A stretch of 64,000 nt of DNA from Metabacillus litoralis. GTDB lineage: Bacteria; Bacillota; Bacilli; Bacillales; Bacillaceae. Shown here one piece after another: positions 43,613-53,328 of the stretch. Positions within the stretch are counted from its first letter, which is position 1. Each line of letters begins with the position of its first letter. The translations under genes were made by a program, and so were the position numbers. Below the pieces are notes generated by a model. That model worked only from the letters and a program-made list of their open reading frames with translations, made no database searches and was not told the origin of the DNA. The DNA lies in assembly GCF_007994985.1 (NCBI RefSeq), contig NZ_VOQF01000008.1:186001-250000 (forward strand), read 5' to 3'.

Positions 43613-45379
43613 TTATTTTACATTAATAGGAAGTGTTATTTTTATTCTTGTACCTTCTCCTAGTTTGCTGTCTATTGAAACTCCGTAATTATGACCGAAT
43701 AAAATTTGTATCCTTTCATTCACATTTCTAACACCTATACCTGTGAAATGTTGCTTTTTACGTTTTGTTTTAGGAAGCTTGCTTTTTGACCCAATATCCA
43801 TTCCATCGCCATTATCCATAACCTCACAAATTAACGTATCTTGTTCTTTCCATACCATTACATTTATAAAACCATTGGTTTTATGGTTAAATCCATGAAA
43901 AAATGAGTTTTCAATAAACGGTTGTAAAATAAGTTTCGGAATTTCATAGTGCAAACAATCCGGTGCAAGTAAATAATTTACTTTAATTCGATCACCGTAT
44001 CTTTTTTGATTAATAAGAACATAATTTTTTAAGTTTGTTATTTCTTGTTCAACAGTGATTGTCTCACTAACATTACCGATTGTATTTTGAAGCAATGAGA
44101 TGAGGGAATTAATCGTCTCTTCCGCCTCTTCTCTTCCTCCCTGCTGTACCATAAATTTAATTGATGTTAATGTGTTATAAAGAAAATGTGGATTAATTTG
44201 TTGTTGCAGAGCAGCAAGTTCTGCATTACGTTTTTGCTTTTGAAATAATACGAGTTGCTCTAAATAATCATTCAGTTCGTCAAGCATAGAATTAAATGCT
44301 TTCCCTATTTGTCTTGTTTCATAAGTTCCTGTTACAGATACATATTGACCAAAGTTATATTTGGACGCATCTGCAATTTGTTTAACCAACTTAGATAGTG
44401 AATTCGTCATTCTTCTTGAAATTAGAAACACTATAATAAGTGCAACTACAACGATACATATACAAATTAATACAATTTGTTTTTTATTTATTAAATCACC
44501 TATAGCTGATTCTCTATCAATTAAGTTAAATAGGTACATATCAAGAGAAGGTAAGTATTCCATAAAAATGATTTGGTCTGTACCCATGAAATTTCCAATA
44601 AGGTATCGATCATCGTTTTTTTCTTTTGTGTAACTCAATAGGTCCTCAGCTTTATCACCAATTAAACCAGACTGATTACTTGATACGATAATACCAGTTT
44701 TATCTAAGATAAAAACATTGTTTCCCGTACTTGTATAGCTATTATAGAATTTTCTAAATTCACTTTCCTGAATGGTAAAATACATCATTCCATAAATACT
44801 ACCTGATATTCGCTCCATTAGTGGTTTAGAAGCAACTATAAATTTAGCATCCCCTGCCATAGCAGTATATTCAGTTCGTTGATCATATTGGTAAATTAAC
44901 CTCTTAGGCTGCTCCAACGAATTTTTAGTAATACTATGTTCTTTTAGCTCATCATCCGAGATTGGCCAATAAGTACGATTTGTCGCATAACTAATTCCAT
45001 TAATACCAGTGATCAGTATCTCTGTCTCATAGGCATCCACATTTGATTTTGTTCGCTTCATTTGCTCACCCATTTGAAAATATGCTCTCATCTTTTGTGC
45101 ATTACTTTGGTTTTCTGTCATTATTGTTCTAAGTTTCCCACTTTGAACAATATTGTTCGACGCGAGAACAATTGAATAGTTGTAGGATTCAAAGCTGTCT
45201 TTTATTTGATTCATTACTTTCGCATTGGTAATACTGAACTTATCAATAAAAAACGTCTCTGACATACGAAATGTTGTCCATGTAATGATCACTGAGACAG
45301 AAATAATACTGATCACACTTATTAGAAACATAATAGCAAATAACCCATTATGCCTAAAATGATCGGGTAAATGTTTCAT
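43613..45379 (-). CDS. YesM-family sensor histidine kinase
   Basis: A 588-residue membrane kinase. Two helices (about 15-37 and 295-317) flank an extracytoplasmic sensor domain, followed by HAMP (about 320-375). The LytS/YesM-type His_kinase region has QQQINPHFLYNTLTSIKFM (phospho-His) and HATPase_c has IENSFFHGF and DNGDGMD. It pairs with the AraC-type regulator encoded 15 nt upstream and probably senses an extracellular sugar or a ligand-loaded binding protein, switching on the transporter-hydrolase genes that follow. Confidence 0.92.
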   Translation of the reverse strand: MKHLPDHFRHNGLFAIMFLISVISIISVSVIITWTTFRMSETFFIDKFSITNAKVMNQIKDSFESYNYSIVLASNNIVQSGKLRTIMTENQSNAQKMRAYFQMGEQMKRTKSNVDAYETEILITGINGISYATNRTYWPISDDELKEHSITKNSLEQPKRLIYQYDQRTEYTAMAGDAKFIVASKPLMERISGSIYGMMYFTIQESEFRKFYNSYTSTGNNVFILDKTGIIVSSNQSGLIGDKAEDLLSYTKEKNDDRYLIGNFMGTDQIIFMEYLPSLDMYLFNLIDRESAIGDLINKKQIVLICICIVVVALIIVFLISRRMTNSLSKLVKQIADASKYNFGQYVSVTGTYETRQIGKAFNSMLDELNDYLEQLVLFQKQKRNAELAALQQQINPHFLYNTLTSIKFMVQQGGREEAEETINSLISLLQNTIGNVSETITVEQEITNLKNYVLINQKRYGDRIKVNYLLAPDCLHYEIPKLILQPFIENSFFHGFNHKTNGFINVMVWKEQDTLICEVMDNGDGMDIGSKSKLPKTKRKKQHFTGIGVRNVNERIQILFGHNYGVSIDSKLGEGTRIKITLPINVK

Positions 45380-45394
45380 AGGGTATCACATCGC

Positions 45395-46951
45395 TTATTT
45401 CAATTTTTGACTTCTCCTATATTGGCTTGGAGATACTCCCTTAAGTTTCTTAAAAACTTTGCAAAAGTAACTATGATCCGAATAACCTACTATTCCACTA
45501 ATTTCAGATATAGGAGTAGATTCTCTATTTAGTAGTTTAGCCGCTTCTTCAATGCGTATTCGATTTAAATATTCATTAAACCCTTCTCCATTATGCGAAG
45601 TAAAATAACTTGATAAATACGAGGGATTAAAATGAAAATGATTGGCAACTCCAGTTAAATTAAGCGGTTCTGCATAATGGTCTTCTACGTACTCTAAGAT
45701 CATTTTGATATTGGATCCACCGCTCTGATTTCCCTTCGCTAAGATGCTTTTCTTAGCCTTTTCAATAAATTGTTCTAACTGCTCAACAACTGCACTTGCA
45801 GAAGTAGCTTCATCTATAGAATTAAAAAGTGTAAATTTAGCATTTTCTAACTCTTCCACGTCATAGTCCATATTGCTTAAGAGTATGGTTATATTAAAAA
45901 TAATGTTTCCAAAAAATGACTTGAACTCAAAAATATCAGTAGTAAACCCACCAGATAAAGCCTTAATATGGTCGTTTAAATAATTAAAGGCAGCATCAAA
46001 ACGTTCATGCTTAAAATCATTTGTAAACTTGTCCAAATTAAATGAAGCTACTGGTGGCACTTCTTTTGGTTGATTTTTTTCGGTCAGTAGCTTAGCTTCA
46101 GGAAAGTAAAAACGGTATTGTAACATTTTCTTAATCACAGAATTATATTTATTTCCTATTTGACTGAAATCTTTAAATGAGTCTGTAATAAGTATAGCAA
46201 CTTCAGAATCTTCTTTTAATAGTTCATCTGCTAACGTTAAACAGCCAATTAAGTCCTTTTCCTCTAAATTAACCAAGAATACGCTTACATTCTTTTCACT
46301 TGTATAAGGTTGAAAAACAGTATCTCCCATCATTATTTCAATCTTATTCTTGATTCTTTTCTTAAGTGAATCAGAATCAGATAAATTGTTAGAGAAAGAG
46401 AGACTTCGTGTATCTACCACTAATAAGCAAAAACAATCAACTGGAAAAGCTTTTCTAATAAGTTGCGCATCATACTCAGTTTCAAAACCAGAAAGAAATT
46501 TATCGATAATATGCCCTATATTCAACGAAAGATTAGTTTCTTCTTTACTGGCTTGTAGCGACGAAATTCTGCTTGCCACAGTTGTTAATACGTTCAGTAA
46601 GTTTTCAGCATCTAGCTTAGGTTTTAAGATATAGTCTACCGCACCGCTTTGAAACGTTGATCTCACATAATCGAACTCTCCATAACTACTCAAAATAATA
46701 ACTTCTATGTTTGGATATTGCGCTTTTACAATTCTTGTTAACTCTTCACCGTCCATAATCGGCATAACAATATCAGTAAGAATAATGTGTGGATTTGTTC
46801 GTTCAACCATCTCCAGTGCTTCCTGACCATTTGAAGCTTCACCAATAATTTGAAAACCTTCTTGTTCCCATTGAAGATAATGCTTTATCCCTTGTCTTAT
46901 TAGCTGTTCATCGTCAACGATTAAAATTCTACATAGTTCACCCGATTTCAA
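45395..46951 (-). CDS. YesN-type AraC response regulator
   Basis: A 518-residue regulator with an N-terminal receiver domain (ILIVDDEQLIRQG; phospho-Asp in HIILTDIVMPIMDG), a middle region of about 250 residues and a C-terminal AraC double helix-turn-helix (LTGVANHFHFNPSYLSSYF ... ISEISGIVGYSDHSYFCKVFKKLKGVSPSQYR). It starts with TTG preceded by GGGGGG. It is first in an operon with the YesM-type kinase and stands directly upstream of the sugar transport genes, so it is the likely activator of the locus. Confidence 0.92.
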   Translation of the reverse strand: MKSGELCRILIVDDEQLIRQGIKHYLQWEQEGFQIIGEASNGQEALEMVERTNPHIILTDIVMPIMDGEELTRIVKAQYPNIEVIILSSYGEFDYVRSTFQSGAVDYILKPKLDAENLLNVLTTVASRISSLQASKEETNLSLNIGHIIDKFLSGFETEYDAQLIRKAFPVDCFCLLVVDTRSLSFSNNLSDSDSLKKRIKNKIEIMMGDTVFQPYTSEKNVSVFLVNLEEKDLIGCLTLADELLKEDSEVAILITDSFKDFSQIGNKYNSVIKKMLQYRFYFPEAKLLTEKNQPKEVPPVASFNLDKFTNDFKHERFDAAFNYLNDHIKALSGGFTTDIFEFKSFFGNIIFNITILLSNMDYDVEELENAKFTLFNSIDEATSASAVVEQLEQFIEKAKKSILAKGNQSGGSNIKMILEYVEDHYAEPLNLTGVANHFHFNPSYLSSYFTSHNGEGFNEYLNRIRIEEAAKLLNRESTPISEISGIVGYSDHSYFCKVFKKLKGVSPSQYRRSQKLK

Positions 46952-47143
46952 AGCAATCCCCCCCTAAGTGATGTAGACTTTATATATTTTATTTATACTT
47001 CATTATACACATGAATAGCAGAATGATGGAAAGAAGAATCGGTCTATAAAAAGAAATAATACTACCTAGTGAGTATTATTCCAATGTTTTTCAATAAAAA
47101 ATTTCGGGAATAATATTCTCAAACGAGTTACGAGGTGAATTTT

Positions 47144-47287
47144 ATGAAAAAAATAGAAAACACAATGGTTCGCAATATGAAGGATTTAAAGGAGCAATCA
47201 AAAATAATGGAAAACATGAGTACAAATCAACAAATAAAACAAAGTGAGCAAAAGCCTGATCCTATCCAATATACTTCTAAAAAGTAG
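47144..47287 (+). CDS. Short hypothetical gene (47 codons)
   Basis: A 47-residue charged, hydrophilic, Met/Lys/Gln-rich peptide (MKKIENTMVRNMKDLKEQSK...). The ribosome site CGAGGTG lies about 8 nt before ATG. No membrane segment or motif is seen. It could be a small spore-related protein given its place beside yhbH, but there is no direct evidence. No clear terminator follows. Confidence 0.55.
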   Translation: MKKIENTMVRNMKDLKEQSKIMENMSTNQQIKQSEQKPDPIQYTSKK

Positions 47288-47685
47288 AAAGAATGAAAAG
47301 GATGGCTCCTCAAGAGTGTCTGACATGTCCTAAACAAGACATTCCGTCAAAATCATGTTTAATAGGATCAAGGTGGTGTTAAAGCACTATTATAAGTCAT
47401 TCATGTTTTTAGCTATCCCTCATCCTAAATTCCTCAAAAGGACTTGTCTCATTTTTAACAATTCCACGATAATTTTCTAAATTATTTGTCAATAAAACAA
47501 AACTGCTGCATAGGATAAAGTAATCCACAGAATTTCAAACAGTTCTTGGTCCCAATTTATTCATCCACGTTAATGTATGCGTGAAGGTCATGAAATGTGA
47601 CAGTTTTTTTCATTTAGGAATTATTTTTTTGATTTAATTGATCAAGCTACTGAAACTAACTAAAATCTGGAGGGGGAATTTTAAT
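47288..47685. other. Leader region of yhbH
   Basis: 398 bp without a gene, AT-rich. It must hold the yhbH promoter; I cannot match a sigma-E, -F, -G or -A box with confidence. The strong ribosome site GGAGGGGG is at its right end. Confidence 0.5.
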
Positions 47686-48861
47686 ATGACGGGTAAAGAA
47701 CAAACAAATTTTGTTATTTCACAAGAAGATTGGACCCTCCATCGTAAAGGCCAGGATGATCAAACAAGACACCAAGAAAAAGTTCAGGAAGCTATTCGCA
47801 ACAATCTTCCAGATCTTATAACAGAGGAAAGTATCGTTATGTCAAATGGAAAAGATGTTGTGAAAATACCAATTCGTTCACTTGACGAATACAAAATTCG
47901 CTATAACTATGATAAAAACAAACATGTTGGTCAAGGTGATGGAGAAAGTGAAGTCGGAGATGTTGTTGCAAGAGACGGATCTCAGGCTGATGCAAAAGGA
48001 CCAGGTAAAGGTCAAGGAGCCGGGGATCAAGCTGGTGAAGACTATTATGAAGCAGAAGTATCCATATTAGAGCTTGAAGCAGCCCTTTTCAAAGAATTAG
48101 AACTACCTAATTTAAAACAAAAAGAGCGCGACGATATTGTGATTGACCATATCGAATTTAATGATATAAGAAGAACCGGATTGATGGGGAATGTAGATAA
48201 AAAAAGAACAATGCTTTCTGCATACAAACGTAACGCAATGGCAGGAAAATCAAAGTTCCATCCAATCTATCCAGAGGATTTAAAATTCAAAACCTGGAAC
48301 GACACAGTCAAACCTGATTCAAAAGCAGTTGTTATTGCGATGATGGATACTAGTGGCTCAATGGGTCTTTGGGAAAAGTACATGGCTCGCAGCTTCTTCT
48401 TCTGGATGACAAGATTTCTAAGAACCAAATACGAAAAAGTTGAAATTGAATTTATTGCACACCACACAGAAGCAAAAATTGTTACTGAGGAAGACTTTTT
48501 TTCAAAAGGAGAAAGTGGTGGAACAATCTGTTCATCAGCATATCGTAAAGCCTTAGAAGTTATTGATGGCAAATACAACCCTTCACGATATAATATCTAT
48601 CCTTTCCATTTCTCAGACGGTGATAACTTAACCTCAGATAATCCAAGATGTGTTAAACTAGTCGACGAGCTTATGAAAGTCTCTAATATCTTCGGCTACG
48701 GTGAAGTCAACCAGTATAACAGACATTCAACCTTAATGTCCGCTTATAAAAATATCAATGATGAAAAATTCCGCCACTATATCCTCAAGCAAAAATCAGA
48801 TGTTTTCCAAGCAATGAAGAGCTTCTTTAGAAAAGAAGAAGAAAATAAGATGTACGCTTAA
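47686..48861 (+). CDS. yhbH: YhbH, DUF444 sporulation protein
   Basis: A 391-residue protein of the YeaH/YhbH family, which works with the PrkA kinase and SpoVR in stationary phase and sporulation. A von Willebrand factor A-like domain carries the metal site [10 protein letters not shown] low-complexity Gly/Lys stretch (about 100-130) precedes it. The ATG at 47686 follows GGAGGGGG and gives the B. subtilis length. In B. subtilis yhbH follows prkA on the same strand; here it faces prkA, separated by a tandem repeat. Confidence 0.94.
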   Translation: MTGKEQTNFVISQEDWTLHRKGQDDQTRHQEKVQEAIRNNLPDLITEESIVMSNGKDVVKIPIRSLDEYKIRYNYDKNKHVGQGDGESEVGDVVARDGSQADAKGPGKGQGAGDQAGEDYYEAEVSILELEAALFKELELPNLKQKERDDIVIDHIEFNDIRRTGLMGNVDKKRTMLSAYKRNAMAGKSKFHPIYPEDLKFKTWNDTVKPDSKAVVIAMMDTSGSMGLWEKYMARSFFFWMTRFLRTKYEKVEIEFIAHHTEAKIVTEEDFFSKGESGGTICSSAYRKALEVIDGKYNPSRYNIYPFHFSDGDNLTSDNPRCVKLVDELMKVSNIFGYGEVNQYNRHSTLMSAYKNINDEKFRHYILKQKSDVFQAMKSFFRKEEENKMYA

Positions 48862-48901
48862 CTAGGAGAGGGAAAGATTTCCCTCTCTCTTTTACATAAT
48901 A

Positions 48902-49180
48902 ATCACTTTGCACGTCATTCTCTTATCTTTGCGAGTCATCCTCACACTTTTACCCGACCATCTGCCACTATTTCCATGCCATTCACCACTTTATCGACCA
49001 TCAATCTCACTTTGCACGTCATTCTCTCATCTTTTCGAGTCATCCTCACACTTTTACCCGACCATCTGCCACTATTTCCACGCCATTCACCACTTTATCG
49101 ACCATTAATCTCACTTTGCACGTCATTCTCTTATCTTTTCACGTCATCCTCACACTTTTACCCGACCATCTGCCACTATT
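48902..49180. repeat. 104-bp tandem repeat built from ~21-bp subunits
   Basis: Units begin at 48904, 49008 and 49112 (period 104 bp, about 2.7 copies, over 90% alike by eye). Each unit divides into five ~21-bp segments of the type acttttncncgncatnctc. Short frames cross the array, but 104 is not a multiple of three and they have no ribosome sites. It fills the spacer between the convergent yhbH and prkA genes. Confidence 0.9.
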
Positions 49181-49276
49181 CAACGTTATACGCTTCTAAA
49201 CAAACTGACCTCTTCTTCCACCAATATACACAAAAAAAGCTGACAAAATTTCCGCCAGCTCCCATTCCCTGATACA

Positions 49277-51172
49277 TTATCTATTTAACAAACTTCCCAC
49301 ATATCTTAGTAATTCATTAGCAGATGATGAATTATAGCCATGCTCATCGATTAAGCGTGCAACAACTTCGTTCACCTTCTTAAGCTGTTGCTCGTCTGGA
49401 GTTTTTGATGATGTTGTGATTTTGACAACATCCTTCAGATCCGCAAATAGCTTTTTCTGGATAGCTTCACGAAGACGTTCGTGTGAATTATAATCAAATC
49501 GCTTCCCTTTACGTGCATATGCAGAAATACGAATTAAGATTTCTTCACGGAACGCTTTCTTCGCATTCTCTGAAATTCCAATTTGCTCTTCGATTGAGCG
49601 CATTAATTTTTCATCTGGATTCATTTCTTCACCTGTTAATGGATCACGAAGCTTGTTTTTATTACAATATGCTTCAACATTATCAAGGTAATTATCCATA
49701 AGTGTTTTAGCAGATTCCTCATAAGAGTATACAAATGCTTTTTGCACTTCTTTCTTTGCCATATCATCATAAAGCTTACGTGCCACAGATATGAAATTTA
49801 AGTATTTTTCACGATCTTCATTTGAGATCGAAGCATGTTGATCCAATCCTTCTTTTAACGCACGTAATACATCTAGTGCATTGATTGAAGGAACTTCCTT
49901 ACGGATAATTGTTGAAGAAATCCGGTTAATCACATAACGTGGATCAATTCCTGCCATACCTTCATCATTATATTCTTTTTGTAATTCATTTACATCTACA
50001 GAGTTGAAGCCTTCAACATTTTCACCATCATATAATCTCATTTTCTTCACAAGATCAATGTCACCGCGTTTTGGTTCTTTAAGGCGAGTTAAGATTGTGA
50101 ACATTGCTGCCACCTTTAATGTATGTGGAGCAATATGAACATCAGAAACATCGCTTTCACCAATCATTTTTTCATAAATTCGTTCTTCTTCAGTTACTTT
50201 CAAGTTATAAGGAACAGGCATTACGATTATTCGAGAATGGAGGGCTTCATTTTTTTTGTTGGAGATAAATGAACGATATTCGGTTTCATTTGTATGTGCG
50301 ACAATCAGTTCATCTGCAGAAATAAGTGCGAAACGACCGGCTTTAAAATTACCTTCTTGTGTTAATGAAAGCAAATGCCATAAAAATTTCTCATCACATT
50401 TTAACATTTCTTGGAACTCCATCATTCCACGATTGGCTTTATTCAATTCACCATCAAAACGATATGCTCTGGGATCTGATTCTGATCCATATTCTGCAAT
50501 CGTTGAAAAGTCAATGCTTCCAGTTAGATCCGCAATATCTTGTGATTTTGGATCAGATGGACTAAATGTTCCGATACCAGCACGTTTATCTTCTGATAAG
50601 AAAATTCGTTCTACTCGAACATCCTCTATACGTCCACCATATTCCTGCTCCAACCTCATTACATTTAATGGAGATAGATTCCCTTCAATACGAATGCCAT
50701 ATTCATCATAAAAATCTTCTCGTAAATGATGTGGAATTAAATGTAATGGATCTTCATGCATTGGACAGCCTTTAATCGCGTAAACTGCACCTCGATCTGT
50801 TAATGAATAAGCCTCAAGTCCTCTTTTTAACATTGTCACAAGTGTAGACTTACCACCACTTACTGGACCCATCAGTAACAGAATTCGTTTTCTTACATCT
50901 AAACGTTTGGCAGCTGGATGGAAATACTCCTCCACTAATCTTTCTAATGCATCTTCTAATCCATATAGCTGATGATCAAAAAACTTATAACGTCTTTTGC
51001 CATCAATCTCTTCAATCCCTGCATCTTTAATCATATTGTAAACCCGCGAATGGGCTGATTGGGCAACCCAAGGTTTTTCCTTAACAATATCCAAATACTC
51101 TACGAAGGTACCTTCCCACTTTAAACGTTGCTCATCTTCCCTGTACTTTTCAATCTTTTTTAAGATATCCAT
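49277..51172 (-). CDS. prkA: PrkA serine protein kinase
   Basis: A 631-residue AAA+-type protein kinase/ATPase of stationary phase. Walker A is LMGPVSGGKST; the AAA-PrkA domain covers about 15-380 and the C-terminal kinase-like PrkA domain about 400-631. The ATG at 51172 follows GGAGGTCC and gives exactly the B. subtilis length; the open frame extends to 51319 without support. It works with YhbH and SpoVR. It faces yhbH instead of preceding it. Confidence 0.95.
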   Translation of the reverse strand: MDILKKIEKYREDEQRLKWEGTFVEYLDIVKEKPWVAQSAHSRVYNMIKDAGIEEIDGKRRYKFFDHQLYGLEDALERLVEEYFHPAAKRLDVRKRILLLMGPVSGGKSTLVTMLKRGLEAYSLTDRGAVYAIKGCPMHEDPLHLIPHHLREDFYDEYGIRIEGNLSPLNVMRLEQEYGGRIEDVRVERIFLSEDKRAGIGTFSPSDPKSQDIADLTGSIDFSTIAEYGSESDPRAYRFDGELNKANRGMMEFQEMLKCDEKFLWHLLSLTQEGNFKAGRFALISADELIVAHTNETEYRSFISNKKNEALHSRIIVMPVPYNLKVTEEERIYEKMIGESDVSDVHIAPHTLKVAAMFTILTRLKEPKRGDIDLVKKMRLYDGENVEGFNSVDVNELQKEYNDEGMAGIDPRYVINRISSTIIRKEVPSINALDVLRALKEGLDQHASISNEDREKYLNFISVARKLYDDMAKKEVQKAFVYSYEESAKTLMDNYLDNVEAYCNKNKLRDPLTGEEMNPDEKLMRSIEEQIGISENAKKAFREEILIRISAYARKGKRFDYNSHERLREAIQKKLFADLKDVVKITTSSKTPDEQQLKKVNEVVARLIDEHGYNSSSANELLRYVGSLLNR

Positions 51173-51314
51173 AAGGACCTCCTTCATCATTGGTCGAACT
51201 ATAAACTGCACTTGCAGATTAATACACTTTATGCGAGGATGTCCTTTAACATTCGTTTTACATGACAAAAAGCAGATAAACAACAAAAATTTTCTTTGGA
51301 AAATATGTTGCACA

Positions 51315-51343
51315 TTCACATCACATATGGTTTAAGGTATAAT
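51315..51343 (+). promoter_or_regulatory. Sigma-A promoter of a small transcript
   Basis: ttcaca (51315-51320), a 17-bp spacer and a perfect tataat (51338-51343). Transcription would begin near 51350 and run through the 30-codon gene to the terminator ending at 51597. Confidence 0.65.
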
Positions 51344-51452
51344 AAAACTAGTTATTAAAGGGATGCTATACATACAGTGAGACTTTTCTCACAACTGGTT
51401 AAAGGATAGCTCCTTATGTACTTGAATAGATTTATTTTAAGGAGGTACAGCA

Positions 51453-51545
51453 ATGAACTTTTTATTAATTTTAGGTGTGAGTTTAGCGTTCATAACTGCA
51501 ATCTTCACTGCAGGTTATGATAGTAAGCCAGGTGTAAAAAAATAA
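51453..51545 (+). CDS. 30-residue membrane peptide
   Basis: A one-helix peptide, MNFLLILGVSLAFITAIFTA then a short charged tail ending VKK. The ribosome site is strong (AAGGAGGT, 7-8 nt before ATG). It has its own promoter, a ~100-nt leader and a strong terminator, so it is very likely a real expressed unit of about 250 nt. I do not recognise a family; small subunits of respiratory oxidases and toxin-like peptides look alike at this length. Confidence 0.7.
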   Translation: MNFLLILGVSLAFITAIFTAGYDSKPGVKK

Positions 51546-51557
51546 TAAGTCAAAAGA

Positions 51558-51600
51558 ATAAAAGAGGGTCAAACATCACAATGTTTGACCCTCTTTTTTG
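51558..51600 (+). terminator. Strong terminator after the 30-residue peptide gene
   Basis: A 16-bp perfect stem, aaagagggtcaaacat (51561-51576) with atgtttgaccctcttt (51581-51596), with T-run. It can also act on the opposite strand downstream of trmL. Confidence 0.92.
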
Positions 51601-51699
51601 GGAACTCTTTTCTAGTTAGTAAAACGATGTCTTCATCACAAAAGTTTATCATTTTTATAAAGGTTTTTAAAAAGCAAAAGATTACTATAGTAGCCCTTT

Positions 51700-52173
51700 T
51701 TATGATAACCCAGGATAATTCTGTTGTCTTAATGCTTCATATATCAATATTGCAGCTGTGTTTGATAAATTTAATGAGCGAACATGCTCAGTCATTGGTA
51801 AACGTAAGCACTTATCCATATTTGCTGAAATAAGATCCTTCGGAAGTCCAGTTGTTTCTCGACCAAATACGAAAAAATAGTCTTTCTCCACATCACTATA
51901 ATCAAATGTAGTATGTGGTTGTTGACCAAATTTCGTTAGGTAGAAAAACTCTCCTGATGAATATGTTTCAAATAATTCCTCTAAAGAATCATGATAAATA
52001 ACATTAACATGCTCCCAATAGTCCAAGCCTGCTCTTTTTAACATCTTATCATCCGTAGAAAATCCTAATGGACGTATTAAGTGAAGAGTTGTATTTGTTG
52101 CTGCACAAGAACGTGCAATATTCCCAGTATTTGCAGGGATTTCTGGTTGATATAATACTACGTGTAAAGCCAT
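51700..52173 (-). CDS. trmL: tRNA (cytidine/uridine-34 2'-O)-methyltransferase TrmL
   Basis: A 157-residue SPOUT methyltransferase. The knot motifs are visible: YQPEIPANTGNIARSCAAT, FFVFGRETTGLPKDL and RLPMTEHVRSLNLSNTAAILIYEALRQ. It methylates the wobble base of certain tRNA-Leu. The ATG at 52173 follows GAGGTGACT. It is the cspR gene of the B. subtilis yhbB-cspR-prkA region. Confidence 0.95.
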   Translation of the reverse strand: MALHVVLYQPEIPANTGNIARSCAATNTTLHLIRPLGFSTDDKMLKRAGLDYWEHVNVIYHDSLEELFETYSSGEFFYLTKFGQQPHTTFDYSDVEKDYFFVFGRETTGLPKDLISANMDKCLRLPMTEHVRSLNLSNTAAILIYEALRQQNYPGLS

Positions 52174-52272
52174 AATAGTCACCTCATCTATTTCTATAAA
52201 AAACGGAGCAATAATGCCCGTTCACTTAATTTGGGTTATTCACCCACTTTTCTACAAAACATTATACCATTG

Positions 52273-53175
52273 TTATTTTGAACTCGTATCATCTAAAATT
52301 CGAAAAAATGCATACTTAATGTTCGGAGTGTATGCTGATGAATCTTCATACGCCCAATATCTCATTCGACTATTATAAGTTTGTGCATTTACCAAGGGCA
52401 TATTCTCAGGATCCTTTGCCACAACAAAAGTTGTATGATCAAACCGGCCATCACCTTGGAAATCATAGCAAATAACATCACCAGGCTTTAATTGCTCTGC
52501 GTCTGTAACCCTCTCAGCGTGTAATCCAATTTTAGAGTTTTTAAGAAAGCTTGTCATCGCATTTGCGACTGACCAGCTAAAGCTCCAATTATTATTTTGC
52601 ATCCACCAACCATTTGAGCGATTTGGATAGCCACGCATTTTGGCATTTCCAGCATGTAAGCATTGAGAAACAAAATTTGTACAATTCACATCAAAATTTT
52701 TATATTTAGGATTTTCATCATTCCACCATCTCTCAGCATATTGTACAGCTGCAAGTCGGTCATAGCTAAACTCCTCTTTTTCTCTTAGGTCATGATCACT
52801 CACTTCTACTAAAGACTGATTTCCCTCGCTTCCATTAAAGATTTCAATTAATTGATCATCAATAAGCTCATCATGGTAAAATGTCGCTTTTCGATGATCT
52901 ATTCTTTCTTCTATATAAAAGAAATCCTTTTGCTTGTTCAACCATTTATAATGGCAAAAATATAAGGCCTCCTGTAGATTATTTGCTGTTATCTCAACAC
53001 TTGAGATCTTCACCTCTGCACTACCTTTGACTATTTCAGCATTACGCTTTTCATTTGAAAGATATCTACGTTCCAGTGCATGTAATTCTTGATTATTGCG
53101 GGTATTTTTAATTAGCTTCTTATTTACAAGCATTTCTAATTTTGCTTGATTCAATTCTGACAGAATTTGCTTCAA
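52273..53175 (-). CDS. yhbB: YhbB, amidase-domain (Amidase_6) protein
   Basis: A ~300-residue protein. The C-terminal half (about 130-295) is a putative amidase domain with a Cys/His-type core: DVNCTNFVSQCLHAG with the likely nucleophile, GDVICYDFQGDGRFDHTTFVV with the likely His. The N-terminal half is charged and helical with no signal peptide. The substrate is unknown; related domains are found in cell-wall or sporulation proteins. The start is TTG at 53175, about 7 nt after GGTGGTG; another TTG at 53181 is too close. Confidence 0.85.
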   Translation of the reverse strand: MKQILSELNQAKLEMLVNKKLIKNTRNNQELHALERRYLSNEKRNAEIVKGSAEVKISSVEITANNLQEALYFCHYKWLNKQKDFFYIEERIDHRKATFYHDELIDDQLIEIFNGSEGNQSLVEVSDHDLREKEEFSYDRLAAVQYAERWWNDENPKYKNFDVNCTNFVSQCLHAGNAKMRGYPNRSNGWWMQNNNWSFSWSVANAMTSFLKNSKIGLHAERVTDAEQLKPGDVICYDFQGDGRFDHTTFVVAKDPENMPLVNAQTYNSRMRYWAYEDSSAYTPNIKYAFFRILDDTSSK

Positions 53176-53328
53176 AATCAATCACCACCATCATCATGTA
53201 TTACTACAAGATATATGACTTTTAATGAGAATTAGTCTTGCGAAACGCAGATTGTTCTAAGAAGTAGAAGAACTCAGAGTTTTAGAGCAATAAAAAAGGC
53301 AGCACTCTATTTATAATAGAAGCTACCG

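Noticed and set aside
48908-49272. Two overlapping open frames across the tandem array
   Set aside because: They follow from the repeat; the 104-bp period shifts the frame in each unit, and no ribosome site is present.
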